A stretch of DNA of 64,000 nucleotides from Neoceratodus forsteri (Eukaryota; Chordata; Ceratodontiformes; Ceratodontidae). Shown piece by piece: positions 23,126 to 33,440 of the stretch. The notes under the pieces were generated by a model that was not told the DNA's origin, made no database searches, and was given only the letters and a program-made list of their open reading frames with translations. Position 1 is the stretch's first letter, and the number at the start of each line of letters is the position of its first letter. Made by a program: the position numbers and the translations under genes. The stretch spans positions 698,073,501 to 698,137,500 of the forward strand of contig CM057454.1 of the NCBI GenBank assembly GCA_016271365.2. Reading direction: 5' to 3'.

Positions 23126-23222
23126 ATAAACGTTTCTGAGACCGGGAATCAAACCTGGTCTCAGACACAGTGCCTGGGTTCCTGCTATTGTGGCTCAGTC
23201 CAGTAAGCCACGGCAGCTGCTC
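23126..23222 (-). repeat. tRNA-like segment with Pol III promoter-like boxes
   Basis: On the minus strand, an A-box-like TGGCTTACTGGA is followed about 55 bases later by a B-box-like GGTTTGATTCC. The latter sits in a T-arm-like hairpin (GAGACC / GGTCTC). The acceptor arms do not pair, so it is not a functional tRNA gene. It may be a tRNA-derived SINE head captured in the MITE, as copy 1 appears to lack it. Confidence 0.45.
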
Positions 23223-23409
23223 AGCAGAACCTAGTCCCAGCAGAGGTCTTATCCTCTGCCTGGGAAAGTGTGAATGGTACAATACTGTGTACAGCAGTAT
23301 ACATGGTATTGCACCATTCACCCTTGCCTACGGCACTATCCCGGGTTAGCCATACTGTCATACGCTATTAAGCCTGCAACATTATGACCCGCTAGGAGCA
23401 ATGAAACCC

Positions 23410-24270
23410 CACACTGTATTGTCTACTAGCTCTCCCAGGGGCAGCATACTGCAAATAACATTGGCGACAAGTTTGAGCCCTGAGGTACTTCACAAGACAG
23501 AGGCCTTGGGGAGGAGGAGGAGGAGGAGGAGAAATTCCCCATCACCACCTGCTACTCTTTGCCAATGAGACAGGACTCAAACCAGTTGATGACAGAAACG
23601 GCTAGTTCACAATACTCTCACAGGTGATCAAGAAGCACAATGTGATCCACAGTATCAAAAGCTGATGAGAGATTGAGGAGAACAAGAATTGACCTGTCTC
23701 CTCTATCTCTAGCCCTGTTGAGGTCATTATGCACCCAGACTAATGCCATTTCAGTGCTATGCCTAGCCCTGAAACCAGACTGGAATGGCTCATAGATATC
23801 AAAGGACATGAAGTCTTCCTTGAACTGTTGCACCACTAATTTCTCAACAACTTTGCACAAAAATGGCAGATTGGAGATTGGACAGTAATTTGCCAGGATT
23901 TCCAGGTTGAGAGATGGCTTTTTCAGGAGGGGGTTTCACCAGAACCTCTTTCAAGGCATCTGGAAAGATTTCCTCTGACATCGAACACCGGACAATCCCA
24001 GCAAACACCTGCCCAAGGGTCCTGACACATCTCATCAGGAAACGAGTCGGGGCCGGGTCCAGTTCACAATAAGTGTGCTTTATTTTCAAGATCCCCTCAA
24101 TGACCTTAGCCACTTCCACTAGCTTGAACTCATCCCAGACAGATGGAGTGCCTCTGCTCCTTCCAGGCAGATCACTGCAAGACAAAACTTGTCTCACTGA
24201 TGGAATCCCTGCTCGGATGGACGAATCCCTGTCAGAGAAAAACAGAGCAAATTCCTCACATATCATGGTT
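23410..24270 (-). pseudogene. L2-like LINE reverse transcriptase, N-terminal and palm
   Basis: Frames show the linker (EEFALFFSDR, KVIEGILKIKHT), the fingers ([13 protein letters not shown]), then [29 protein letters not shown] and [20 protein letters not shown] (palm motif A with its Asp). The remaining palm, ending in CYADDTQLYL, lies beyond the MITE at about 21980-21930. Frameshifts separate the pieces. A (GGA)n run at 23509-23532 sits in coding sequence, reading as a Ser run on the minus strand. Confidence 0.85.
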
Positions 24271-24618
24271 GAAAAAGCTTTGTTCAGCTACAGACAGACT
24301 GGATGTAACAATCTGTCCACTGTCCAAAAAAGCTGGGATGGTCTGTTTTTCCCCTGTGGCAATCTCCCCGAACAGAAATACTGCCTTCTTATGGTTGATT
24401 GCCCCTTGGTGCTCATGATAATGAACAAGCGAGGCCAATTTGTCCCCCTCCGAGTGGGTCTTCTGCCATCAACGCTCCAACATCCGACTCTTTATCTTCA
24501 TCTCCTTGAGATCCCCATCAAACCAATGGGATCTCAAGTCAGAGGATCTGGGTCATATATGGACTGGTGCAATGGCATCATGCGCTTCGGAGACCACCCT
24601 ATTATAGGTGGTCACCGC

Positions 24619-25340
24619 TTAGCTCACGCCAACTGCACATGCAGCATCCACACTAGATAGATCAGCCACCACCAGGAGTCCCTCTGGTGACATTTCCCTT
24701 AAAGGGTGGTAGCTGACCATCTCAGCAGATGAAGAACTTCCTGGGGGGGGGGCAAACAAGAACTTCACTGTGCAGTGATCAGACCAAATGACCTGATCAG
24801 TCTTGAAGCTGACAACCTCACACTCCAGCAAGAAAACCAGGTTGAGCATGTGGTCACAGTGATGAGTTGCAGAAGTAACAGCTTGTGTCAGACCCAGTGA
24901 TGACATCAATTGGAGGAGGTCATGACCAGATTGTGAGGATTTGTTGTTAACCCTGGCATTGAAGTCCCCCAGAATTAAACATCTGGGGTACTCCAACACC
25001 TCATCAATGACAAGGTCCATGACCTCCTGCAGGAAATCTCCCCCGACCCCAGAGGGTGGTAAATGAGGAGAATTTAGCAGCCTGCACCTGGACCCCCACA
25101 TACTGCCACACACTCAAAAGACCTGGCCAAACCCACTGGGTGCACATTGAAGTCCAAGTTGGATCTAAAGCAGATTGCTGCACTCCTACCCATGCATTCT
25201 CTCCTCGAGCAGTGCACTATGGAGGGGACAACTGCCTCCAATACTGGTGCAGTGTCATCACCCAACCAGGTCTCCATAATGCAAGCCAGGTCAACCAAAG
25301 AAATCAAGTCTGCCATAATTGCAGTCTTGTTTCTCATTGA
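24619..25340 (-). pseudogene. L2-like LINE AP-endonuclease domain
   Basis: Two minus-strand frames together show the APE-type endonuclease that nicks target DNA: METWLGDD (the ET-W motif), CLILGDFNARVN (the GDFN motif) and VIWSDHCTVKFLF (the SDH motif with the catalytic His). One frameshift lies between them, near 25075-25110. The corresponding plus-strand copy begins only within this domain, at about 48745. Confidence 0.85.
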
Positions 25341-25690
25341 CCTGGTTGTGTATCATGATCCAAAGTGGTTTGGTGGGTGCTGCCAGCCCCCTCCCCGGCT
25401 ACCTGTCCACTTGGTCTGGTGGGAGCTCTGGGGATGGAGACCAAAACACATCTGGCCTCTTTCCAGGCTCTGCCTGATAACAGGGCAACTCTTACACCTG
25501 ATCACCCCAATCCCACTAGCCTCCACTGTGCCTGCTGCATTTTGCCAGCTCCTACCTGCATGTACCCTAGTAATACTGACCTTCCTGCAGCATCGTGCTG
25601 GAGTAGCTGACACAGAGAGGTCGGTAAAGGGATGAAAGTCATGCAGTTGGGCAGCAGCGTACGCTAAATGTCAGGGGCCAAGGCTCTGAC

Positions 25691-26679
25691 ACATCCTGAA
25701 GCTGACTGTGACACTATACTCCACTATTAGTTCACCAACTCTCATTGGTCTGGCAGAACCTATAAATAACACACACCCAACACAGTCACCTTAATACACA
25801 ACAAAGCTAACCACACACATGCACTAAACACACAGCACACACACACCCCACCCCAGACCAACAGCAATTTCCCATCCCACCAGAACCACCTCACCCACCA
25901 CAAGAAAATACATTAAATTACTATAAAACCAATAACCCCATCCCCAGGAGAGACCACAAAACAGTGCTACAGATTAAGGCAGTGAAATTTAAAAGCTCCT
26001 TAACTGGAGCAAGTCCAAAGTCAATCAGTATCTAAAGTTGAAAATGGTACCGCTTTTTCTTGTGCAGAACCTATAAAAGGATTTGTGCCACAGTGTACTC
26101 TCACCACACTGCTAGCACAGTCTCATAGAGGTAATAGCGCTCTCACCACAAGTCCCTTTATGGAAGGTTTTTCAACAGAAATTGCACAATTGCAGTGTTA
26201 ACTAAAAATTAATTTTGGCAGCTGCACCTCCTGAAAATGAGCATTTAATCCAAAAGCCGCTCTCACCTGCCCCGAAAATAGACCAGTCCAGAGCCACAAA
26301 ATGAGAACAGCAGGAGAAGTAAAATAGTCCAGTTGAGACCAAAACACAGACCACTTGACATCTCTCTCACTGGCATCTAGTAGGACTCAGTTTCTCCGGA
26401 AAAGCAGGCCGCGCTCTCAGGGACTACTGTAGTTTCCTCAGTGCTGCAGCTTGTGCATGTACTGTACAGTACAGGGTAGTTCTATTAGGTGCAGGTACTT
26501 GTAAATGCATTCTTTGACAAAACTGTTCCTTGATAGGTTATTGCTTTGGGGGGGGGAAGGTCCACTGAAAATAATACATCGGCACAAGTTGGTGCCCAAC
26601 TGGGTGCTAAGGTGTATACACTACAGACACCACAGATACACCTTAGGAGTGGGATCTGCTAGGGAAAATTCAGTTTTAG
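25691..26679. other. No recognisable gene; CA-rich stretch
   Basis: It contains a C/A-rich low-complexity stretch (about 25760-25930) and ordinary AT-rich spacer. Nothing in the six frames resembles a known protein. Confidence 0.45.
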
Positions 26680-26716
26680 CAGTTCACCTTTTTAACAGAG
26701 AGGGTTAAAGAAGTCA

Positions 26717-27768
26717 ATGTTTTGCCAGATACCCTTAGTGACCACTCACCAGTGCTATGCCTATTGGCAGCTAAACAGCCCAAGTCCCTCTTCCCGGTTC
26801 ACTACCAGTCAGGTTCTAACGGAAAACAAGAAGCCAGATTTCAAATCTCACATGACTCAGCTAGAGTGGAGCTTTGAAGATGCCATTCCTGATATTGACT
26901 CAGCCCTAGAATTTTTTATCACAGAATTTCCAGATGTCTGCAATAAATTGGTACCCTCCCAAAAACACAAGGTGAGAGATATATCTTCTGGCAGGATCAC
27001 TCTGGAACGCCTAGCCTTCATGAGAAAGGGATAAATAATGGGCAATGGTGTGGGAGTCTGGGTCCTCAGTCCACCTACAAAAGCATAAGGAAGCCCCATA
27101 ATAGATACACTAGTACTGTTAGATTGGTCAAATCCAACCTCTGCAAGGCCCAGAAAACCTGGAACTGGAGCGATGGTAAACTATTCTGGGAGAAAGTCTC
27201 AGAACTCGTTGATAAAGGAGAAAAAGGTCACATAAAATGCTCATGGTCGATGAGTGCGAGGTCCTCAATCTTATCAAAATTGCTAATAAAACAGATGTAG
27301 CCTTTACTGACCAAAGCTCTGACTTCCCCACTGAGCCTGCTCAACCCCACCTCAGTGGGCCTGGTCCTGAAGTCATCCAGCTGCTTGACTCTGAGCTAGC
27401 TTACCCTAAATTCTGCTTTAAGCCTGTTCCAGTTAAGGACACATCAAAATAAATCAGAAAGTTGTTTGGCAAAACCAGGGTTGGGGAAGACTTAATTGAT
27501 ATGAAGCAGCTCCTTGCCCTAGTTGAAGAGGAGTTCTTCTACCCCATTTCCAAAATGTTCAACTTTCCTTGCCTTACTCCTAGTTCCCCAAGAATTGGAA
27601 ATCTGCACTAGTAATACCAGTATTTATGATTTGTGCCATTCTAGCCTTGTCAGCCAAAGGCCAATTTCTGTTCTCTCTCTCCCCTGTCCACAGCCCTAGA
27701 AAGAATGGTGTCTGACCAACTCGTCTCATGTCTTGAACAAGCATTTGTTAATGCAGAATGTTTGCTTG
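26717..27768 (+). pseudogene. LINE endonuclease end, linker and RT start
   Basis: The frame carrying TLSDHSPVLCLLAAK holds the conserved endonuclease SDH motif. Another frame gives the linker (SQVLTENKKPDFK, WSFEDAIPDIDSALEFF, CNKLVPSQKHK, LCKAQKTWNWSDGKLFW). Near 27590 the RT begins with NWKSALVIPVF and then SQRPIS. There are many frame breaks. The sequence stops matching at about 27768, where palindromic repeat DNA begins. Confidence 0.65.
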
Positions 27769-27849
27769 CTGGTTTTAGCATTGGAAATGCAGGAGTTAGA
27801 CACATGCAGAATAGGAATGGCAGTGAAGTATTGAACTTCACACCAACCC

Positions 27850-28210
27850 CACCTCCACCCTGCAGAGACAGAGAAGCATTGGGGTATGCATTTGGGTCAT
27901 CACCCATGACGTTCATGCCACGTCACCTCACTCTATCCTGCAGACACCAACATGTGTTGAGGTGTGCCTTGGGGTGTTCGGCTTTATAGACACCCCATTC
28001 CATAAGGACATATGCTGAAATGGGTGCAGTATAGGAGAATGGGGTGAACTCTGGGGCTGAAGAGTCCAAGACACACCTTGATGCCTGTCACTGGCTGGGG
28101 GTTGGGGGTGGGATGGCATGAGCATTACAGTCGGCAATCCAAAGGCACACCCCCTGATGCCTTTCAGTCTGTACAGGGTAGACATTATGGTTAGAAATCC
28201 TAACGCCCCT
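27850..28210. repeat. Palindromic MITE-like repeat, degenerate copy
   Basis: It is centred near 28010. GGTGTGCCTTGGGGTGTTCGG...ACCCCATTCC on the left pairs with GAATGGGGTGAACTC...GACACACCTTGATG on the right. The inner part matches the palindrome at 37859-38119 (CACCCCATTCCATAAG, TATAGGAGAATGGGGTGA), so the two are copies of one family. Confidence 0.65.
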
Positions 28211-28231
28211 GGTGTTTGTTGGTATTTGCAC

Positions 28232-29650
28232 TACAGATTTTCAATATGGCTTTTTTGTGACCCCACCTCATGAAATCATTTGGGACTTCTTCTCATGAAG
28301 AGTGGCAGTGTGATTTTTGAGTTCCCACAGTGACCATGTCATTTTGCGCCAGATGTATGAAAACACAGATTGGGCAGGATGTGAAGAATGACAGCTGTAC
28401 CATCCATAGGGAGGTGTGAAGGGATGGCAATGTTGACAAAGTATAGTGGAAATATTAAATATGCTTGCAGTTCCGAGCATACATGGAAACTGCGCAACAC
28501 ATGAATGTAACACAGTCATTTAGTGGAATTATTTCACCAAATTTTCAACATAGGCATTTTGTGACCTCTGCTCATAAACACTGTCACTATGATTTTCTTA
28601 ATCTGTCCCAAACATTGATTTCCCACACCGACAGTGCTATTCTGCACCAGATGTGTAAACGCATATTTCAGGCAGGATATGAAAAATGACAGCTGTACTG
28701 TTCATAAGGAGGTGTGAAAAAATGCCAATGTTAAAAATCTGGAGTGAACATTTTATAAATGTGTGAAATTACGAGAGTGCATGGAAATTGTGCAATGCAT
28801 GCTTTAAACACAGTCATTGTATGGACTTTTGTCACTAAATTTTCAACATAGGCATTTTAGCACCTCTGCTCATGAACAGCATCACTGTGATTTTTTTAAT
28901 CTGTCCCAAACACTGACTTCTCACAGCAACTGCGCTATTGTGTGCCAGAAGTGTGAAAACACATTTCGGCCAGGATGTGAAAAATGACAGCTGTACTGTT
29001 CGTAAGAAGGTGTGAAAAAATGCCAATGTTGAAAATTTGGAGTGAAAATATTACAAATTCACAAAGTTACAAGGGTGCATGGAAACTGCACAATGCACGC
29101 TCGTAACACAGTCATTTTATGGACTTTTATCACCAAATTTTCAACATAGGCATTTTAGGACCTCTGCTCATGGACAGTGTCACTGTGATTTTCTTAATGT
29201 GTACCAAACACTGATTTCCCACAGCAACCACGCTATTCTGGGCTGGAAGTGCGAAAACACATTTTGGCCAGGATATGAAAAATGACAGCTATACTGTTCA
29301 CAAGGAAGTGTGGAAAAATGCCAATGTTGAAAATCTTGAGTGAAATTATTACAAATTCACGAAGTTACGAGTGTGCATGGAAACTGTGCAATGCACACTC
29401 ATAAAACAGTCATTTTTTGGATTTTTTTTCACCAAATTTGCAACATAGGCTTTTTGGGAGCCCACCTCACGAACAGTTACACTGTCGTTACATTAATCGG
29501 CCCGAAAGGTGGTTCCACACAGTGACCGCAAAATCACCTTTCAGGACAGATTAATGCCATGACAGTGACTGAATTCATGAGGAGGGGTCCCAATAACCCC
29601 ATGTTGAAAATTTGGTGCCAAAATTCCCCAAATTGCTTTAGATATGCACC
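28232..29650. repeat. Tandem array of about 298-bp palindromic monomers
   Basis: The landmark CAACATAGGCATTTT ends at 28560, 28858 and 29156, with variants near 28256 and 29454. The spacing is 298 bp (304 for the first unit). There are about four full units and a divergent end unit. Each monomer is itself an inverted repeat: CCAAATTTTCAACATAGGCATTTT near one end and AAAATGCCAATGTTGAAAATTTGG near the other, with ATGAACAGT / ACTGTTCAT inside. The last unit has its own arms, CATTAATCGGCCCGAAAGGTG / CACCTTTCAGGACAGATTAATG. It has no coding frame. Confidence 0.85.
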
Positions 29651-29689
29651 AAGGTTGAAAAAAACTTGTTTATGCCATTATACAGCTTA

Positions 29690-30500
29690 CCGGCATTTTT
29701 CTGTTTGTGATCAGTTTTGAAGAGTGCAGACGTGTTCCCGGTCCACCGAAGATTATCGCGTTGGGCTCCAGAGGTAAGTATGGGGTGAGGGAGGATGTGG
29801 GGAGGCAGGGTGTGCAGTGGGTGGGTGCAGGTTGGGGGAGAGGACCCGACTGGCGTGGGACCGTTTCCTTTCTTTCAGGGACAGAAAACAATTTTTTTTT
29901 TTACAGGCTTCTTTTCGGCACACTGGGGTGAGCTCCCAGTGTGCCACCTGCCTTTTTGGGGTGGAGGGACTTAAGTCAATGGGGATTGGGCCCCCCGTCA
30001 GCAAAGAATGACTGTTTGGGGGGGCATGATGCTGAGGGGGATTGGACACCCCCCCTTGGCACACAAAAATTGGGGGGGCATTATGCCAATGGTGAGTGGG
30101 CTCCCCATTGACAAATTAAGTGGGTCTGGGGCATGCCAACAGGGGGATTGGCACCCTAGTAGTAGGCTTGCCCTTCTCTGCCATATTTATGGACATGTTA
30201 CACCAGGCAAGGTATCGCCCTGCAATGACGGGTCGCTCCCTCATTGCAGCGGGATGGCTGATGATGCAATGATGAGGCAGTCCCTCATTGCAGTGGCCAA
30301 ATCATTTCAACTTGGTGGCACTTATGCAGAACCAGTGTTATCAGGACACTGGGCATGCATCGGGTGAACAGTGCCAAGCCCACAAATGCAGTGCCTGCGT
30401 TGGCTGCCACAGTGCTGCACCTCCACAACCCGCTTCTCTCCTAAGCTGCCACATCATGTTTCTTGCACATGCGCAAGCAAACACAAAAATGTGAAATCCA
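29690..30500. repeat. G-rich unit repeats and duplicated hairpins
   Basis: An 11-bp stem GGCACACTGGG / CCCAGTGTGCC lies at about 29918-29946. Degenerate GGGGATTGG...CCC units follow (29960-30150). Two related hairpins (TGCAATGA.GGG / CCC.TCATTGCA) lie at about 30220-30297. No gene is apparent. The stretch lies between the satellite array and the point where the LINE resumes (about 30505). Confidence 0.5.
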
Positions 30501-30504
30501 GTAT

Positions 30505-30662
30505 GCCCAACAGTATTGCTTTGAGAAGCAATACAGCAGCAATGCAACACTGATAGAATACTCCAGCTATTTTCATGAGGTCCTTGACAGTGGAGACATG
30601 ATTGGAGCTATCAGTATCAACCTGACAAAAACCTTTGACTCGATCAACCACGAGTTCCTACT
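30505..30662 (+). pseudogene. LINE reverse transcriptase palm, segment before the retrocopy
   Basis: The frame shows CFEKQYSSNATLIEYSSYF and AISINLTKTFDSINHEFLL, i.e. the QxGFRxxxS block and palm motif A with its Asp. At 30663 the frame is broken by the retrocopy. At 31581 the same frame sense continues with SKLLGLGM, exactly as related RTs do. Confidence 0.8.
30653..30662. repeat. 10-bp target-site duplication, left copy
   Basis: AGTTCCTACT, repeated exactly at 31581-31590. The two copies bracket the retrocopy. Confidence 0.9.
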
Positions 30663-31580
30663 TTTTACAATTTATGGAACAGCTCTTGGAGCAGCCCATT
30701 CCAAGAGATACCTCACTGACTGTCCTGGAGAATACCTCCCATCAGGCAGAAACCTCTTTGTGCATAGTTTATGGCTGCTATCACATAAGCTAAAAGGCTG
30801 TCGCTTCATCAGTGGTGGACAGCTGGTATCCCTACACTCTCTCTGTTTGGGAAGACAGTTTGTACAAATTAGTGGGATTTGAACACCTCTTGTACTTAGC
30901 AGCAGGCAAACTTTATCAGTCTGATGCTGTGAGAGGTCCTTTTTTGGCTCTACACGCTAATGATCCTGCTAGGAACATAAGTAACCATGAGCAAGCTGAA
31001 ACACCCAGTGCCACTGTGTAGCTTGGGACATACAGTAGTTTCATGGTACCTTAAAGCAACTGTTCATTATAATTTGCTTTGCTAATCGAGCCATCCTACC
31101 TTTTATTAATTTTGCTCCATTACTGTGTGCTTCTCCCAGACATCAGCACCTTTTCACGTTATCTCTTTTTAATTGTATTTTTCTAATGTTTTCATGTAGT
31201 CAGATTATAGTACATATTTAGCCTGTCAGTATCGTTCCTATTGCACTGTTCTTTGTCTCTATGAACTTTGTTGTATTAACAGTTGAGAGGTCCTGTATAA
31301 TTACTATTGGAAAGCTGACAAGTCAATTCACTGTTACTTTTCTATGGCATGCTGCACCAATATAATGAGCCCTTAACATGTGTCACAGTGTTAATTGTTT
31401 TATAAGTGCCATAATCTCTGTTTGTATTTATTTTAGTCTGTAATCAAAGGAGCAGTGCTTCTAGTGCTGCTCCTGCCAGGCTGTTTTTTTTTACATAACG
31501 TTGGACTGATTTGTTTAAGATGTACTGTAATATACTACAAAACTCTCGATAAACTATAAATTATAAGGAGAAAAAATATT
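30663..31580 (+). pseudogene. 918-bp retrocopy with an unidentified open frame
   Basis: This is an insertion bounded by an exact 10-bp duplication inside the LINE RT. A frame from ATG 30674 to TAG 31021 has 115 sense codons interrupted by a single TAA (30791-30793). Recognisable stretches are YPYTLSVWEDSLYKLVGF, EHLLYLAAGKLY and VRGPFLALHANDP. About 560 bp of AT-rich, 3'-UTR-like sequence follow, ending in an A-rich stretch. The arrangement resembles a 5'-truncated processed pseudogene moved by LINE machinery. I do not recognise the parent gene. There is no canonical AATAAA near the end, so an unknown retroposon is an alternative. Confidence 0.6.
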
Positions 31581-31590
31581 AGTTCCTACT
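31581..31590. repeat. 10-bp target-site duplication, right copy
   Basis: Exact second copy of AGTTCCTACT; the LINE frame resumes here. Confidence 0.9.
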
Positions 31591-32450
31591 AAGCAAACTC
31601 CTAGGCCTTGGTATGCCTCTGAACACAGTAACCTGGCCCAGAACTATCTCTTGAAGTGGTCACAGCGGATAAACATTGAGAGCTTCATGTCTGACATTAG
31701 GAAGGTATTCACTGGCACCCACCAGAGTTCTATATTAGGCCCCATCCTATTTGGTCTAGTTGTTAACCACCTGTCTGATGCCTGTCTGTCAGCAAATGTG
31801 CTTCTGTATGCTGATGATGCTGCTATCTAACCAAGAACTCTGACCTCTGCAGTCTCACCGCTGTCCTCCAGTGCAACTTTTGATCCATTGAAAACTGGTT
31901 TTCTCATAACAAGCTGCTCCTAAATTACACTCCTAAAGCTCACAGCTGAAGAGGAATGTACCCCTGAAATGACTTGTGGGGGGGGGGCTATAACAGGCAG
32001 AAGGCTTTAAGTACCTCAGGATAATTCTGGATGATAGTTTATCATTTGCTCCACATGCAGATAACCTGCTGTCCATGATAAACAGAAAGCTGGGAGCCCT
32101 TTATCGGAATCATTTCAACCTCAGTGCTGATGTCAGATGCTTCACAGTGACCAATTCCATCCTGTCACTAGTTGACTATAGCCATTCTGTCTATGCAACT
32201 GCCTGTGATACAGTGTTAAACAGGATAAAGTTGATCTGCAATAAGGGCTGTTTCTTTTTTTTTTTTTGCTAAGGGCAGACAAGCGTACCCATAGCTGCAT
32301 CCTACACACCCCAACAAATTTTCTTCCCTCACCCAGCACAATAAAGTTCCAGACCTGTCTTCTAGCCAAAAAGGCACTATTTGGCCACTGTTTCTACCCT
32401 GACACCAACCAATACAATACCAGGAGCATGACATGGGAATGCCTTTGAAC
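31591..32450 (+). pseudogene. LINE reverse transcriptase, motifs B-C and C-terminal part
   Basis: Frames read SKLLGLGMPLN, then a motif-B-like HQSSILGPILFGLVVN, the catalytic box LLYADDAAI (about 31807) and FKYLRIILDDSLSFAPH. Next comes LGALYRNHFNLSADVR, and after a poly(T) run (32254-32267) TIKFQTCLLAKKALFGHCFYP. A stop follows YADDAAI at once. The order and blocks match the LINE at 53.6-54.8 kb. Confidence 0.75.
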
Positions 32451-32942
32451 TGCCTTTCTGTAGAACTCAACTGACCAACAGTTCATTTGCTTTCTGGGCA
32501 GGTTGTTGATTAAACAAATTGTCCAAGACCCTGTTATATCTCTTCAGGTTTGACCAATTCAAGAGGTATATGTGGTCAGTCCTGGCAGTTTAATGCAAAT
32601 GGATCTGTTAATTTCCCAAATCTGAATCTTTCCTGATGGACACACTGACATGCATCTGCTATTCCACTCTGCTGCATGAATTTATTTTGTGACTGTATTA
32701 ACTCATTATTTTGGCTGATCATAACATTTTTTGAATGTTATTGAGTTGGCCTTGTATATATTGTGCTTTGCCTTAACTACATCCCCCTGGAATTACTTAT
32801 TCATATCTGTATTAACTACATTCTCCTGGAATTGCTCAATCATATCTGTGAGAAGTAGAAGGAAAGGATGTGGAGGTTAGCCAAGTAGGTGACCTCAGTG
32901 GGGGAGAGCAATGGACCCCAGAGGAGGAGGAAGTGAATCCTG

Positions 32943-33440
32943 GTTGGGGACTCCATCATAAGAAGGATCCAGCTAGGATTACAGGAGGGGAAGGACAGGG
33001 AAGTGAGGTACCTACCAGGTGCCATGGCATGGAGGGATGGAGGACAGATCCTGGGGCTTGCTGGGAAGGCAAGATGGGAGGGTGAACTGGATGTCATTAT
33101 CCACCTAGGCACTAATGACCTGGCAAATGGAGATCCAAAGGAAGTTCAAGAAGAGTTTAGGAAATTGGAGAGGGGTCTCAAGCAAGTAGCTATTTCTATC
33201 ACTTTCTCGGAAGTACTACCTGCGAGAGGCAAGGGAGAGCATAGGGGTGTATGCACCAGGAACTTTAACTCATGGTTGAAGAACTGGTGCTGTGAAGAAG
33301 GGTTTGGATTCATCAGTAACTGGGGACCCAACTGGAGGGATGGAGGCTTGTTCAAGCCTGACGGCCTGCATCCATCATGGAGGGGAATCCAAGCACTCAA
33401 TGATAAGTTTAAATGCTACATGGACAAGCATTTAAACTAG
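32943..33440 (+). pseudogene. CR1 ORF1, SGNH-hydrolase (esterase) domain
   Basis: The frame is open to a TAG at 33438-33440. It shows VGDSIIRRIQLGL (block I with the nucleophile Ser in GDS), IIHLGTNDLANGD (block III GxND) and DGLHPSWRGIQAL (block V with the Asp-His pair). These residues make up the catalytic set of SGNH esterases, a domain known in CR1 ORF1 proteins, where it is thought to act in membrane or RNP handling. All the key residues are present. The N-terminal Cys-rich module, as seen at 18-257, is missing because of 5' truncation. Confidence 0.85.

Larger units (their letters stand above)
21991..23396 (-). mobile_element. hAT-like MITE, copy 2, carrying a Tc1 insertion
   Basis: The flanks AGCAATGAA at 21982-21990 and 23397-23405 are identical and lie in L2 coding sequence (the CYADD region), so they mark the insertion. 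The ends are CAGGGGATCATAATGT and, reverse-complemented, TAGCGGGTCATAATGT. A CAG/TAG start with 8-9-bp flanking repeats suggests hAT. Without the Tc1 the element is about 479 bp. It includes a G/C-run block shared with copy 1 and a tRNA-like segment. Confidence 0.65.
20055..25690 (-). mobile_element. L2-like LINE (minus strand) with several insertions
   Basis: Read on the minus strand, it has an endonuclease (25340-24640), an RT (24270-23410 and 21980-21700), a C-terminal part (20800-20530) and a 3' tail (to 20055) whose sequence matches the 3' end of the plus-strand copy at 51270-51350 (CCAGAGCCTCTGGGATTGGGT type). It is interrupted by a hAT-like MITE (21991-23396), which carries a Tc1, and by an unidentified segment (about 20809-21700). 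It belongs to the same family as 48745-51352. Confidence 0.8.
26680..32840 (+). mobile_element. LINE (L2/Crack-like group), split by two insertions
   Basis: Coding pieces appear in order: endonuclease end (SDHSPVLCLLAA, about 26735), linker (26800-27450), RT start (27590-27770), palm motif A (30530-30660), the block after it (31581-31800), motif C YADDAAI (about 31810) and a thumb/C-terminal part (32030-32450). The pieces are separated by about 2.7 kb of palindromic and satellite DNA and by a 918-bp retrocopy. A LGALYRN block at 32092 is shared with the LINE at 54570, suggesting one family. The 3' end is not sharply defined. Confidence 0.7.

Noticed and set aside
23126..23222. A functional tRNA gene on the minus strand
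   Set aside because: A- and B-box-like sequences exist, but the acceptor arms do not pair, the A-to-B spacing is long and the segment lies within a MITE. Kept only as a tRNA-like repeat.
26505..26708. A short plus-strand frame as the LINE endonuclease start
   Set aside because: Only its last codons overlap the endonuclease region, and the SDH motif is in a different frame; the upstream part shows no endonuclease block.
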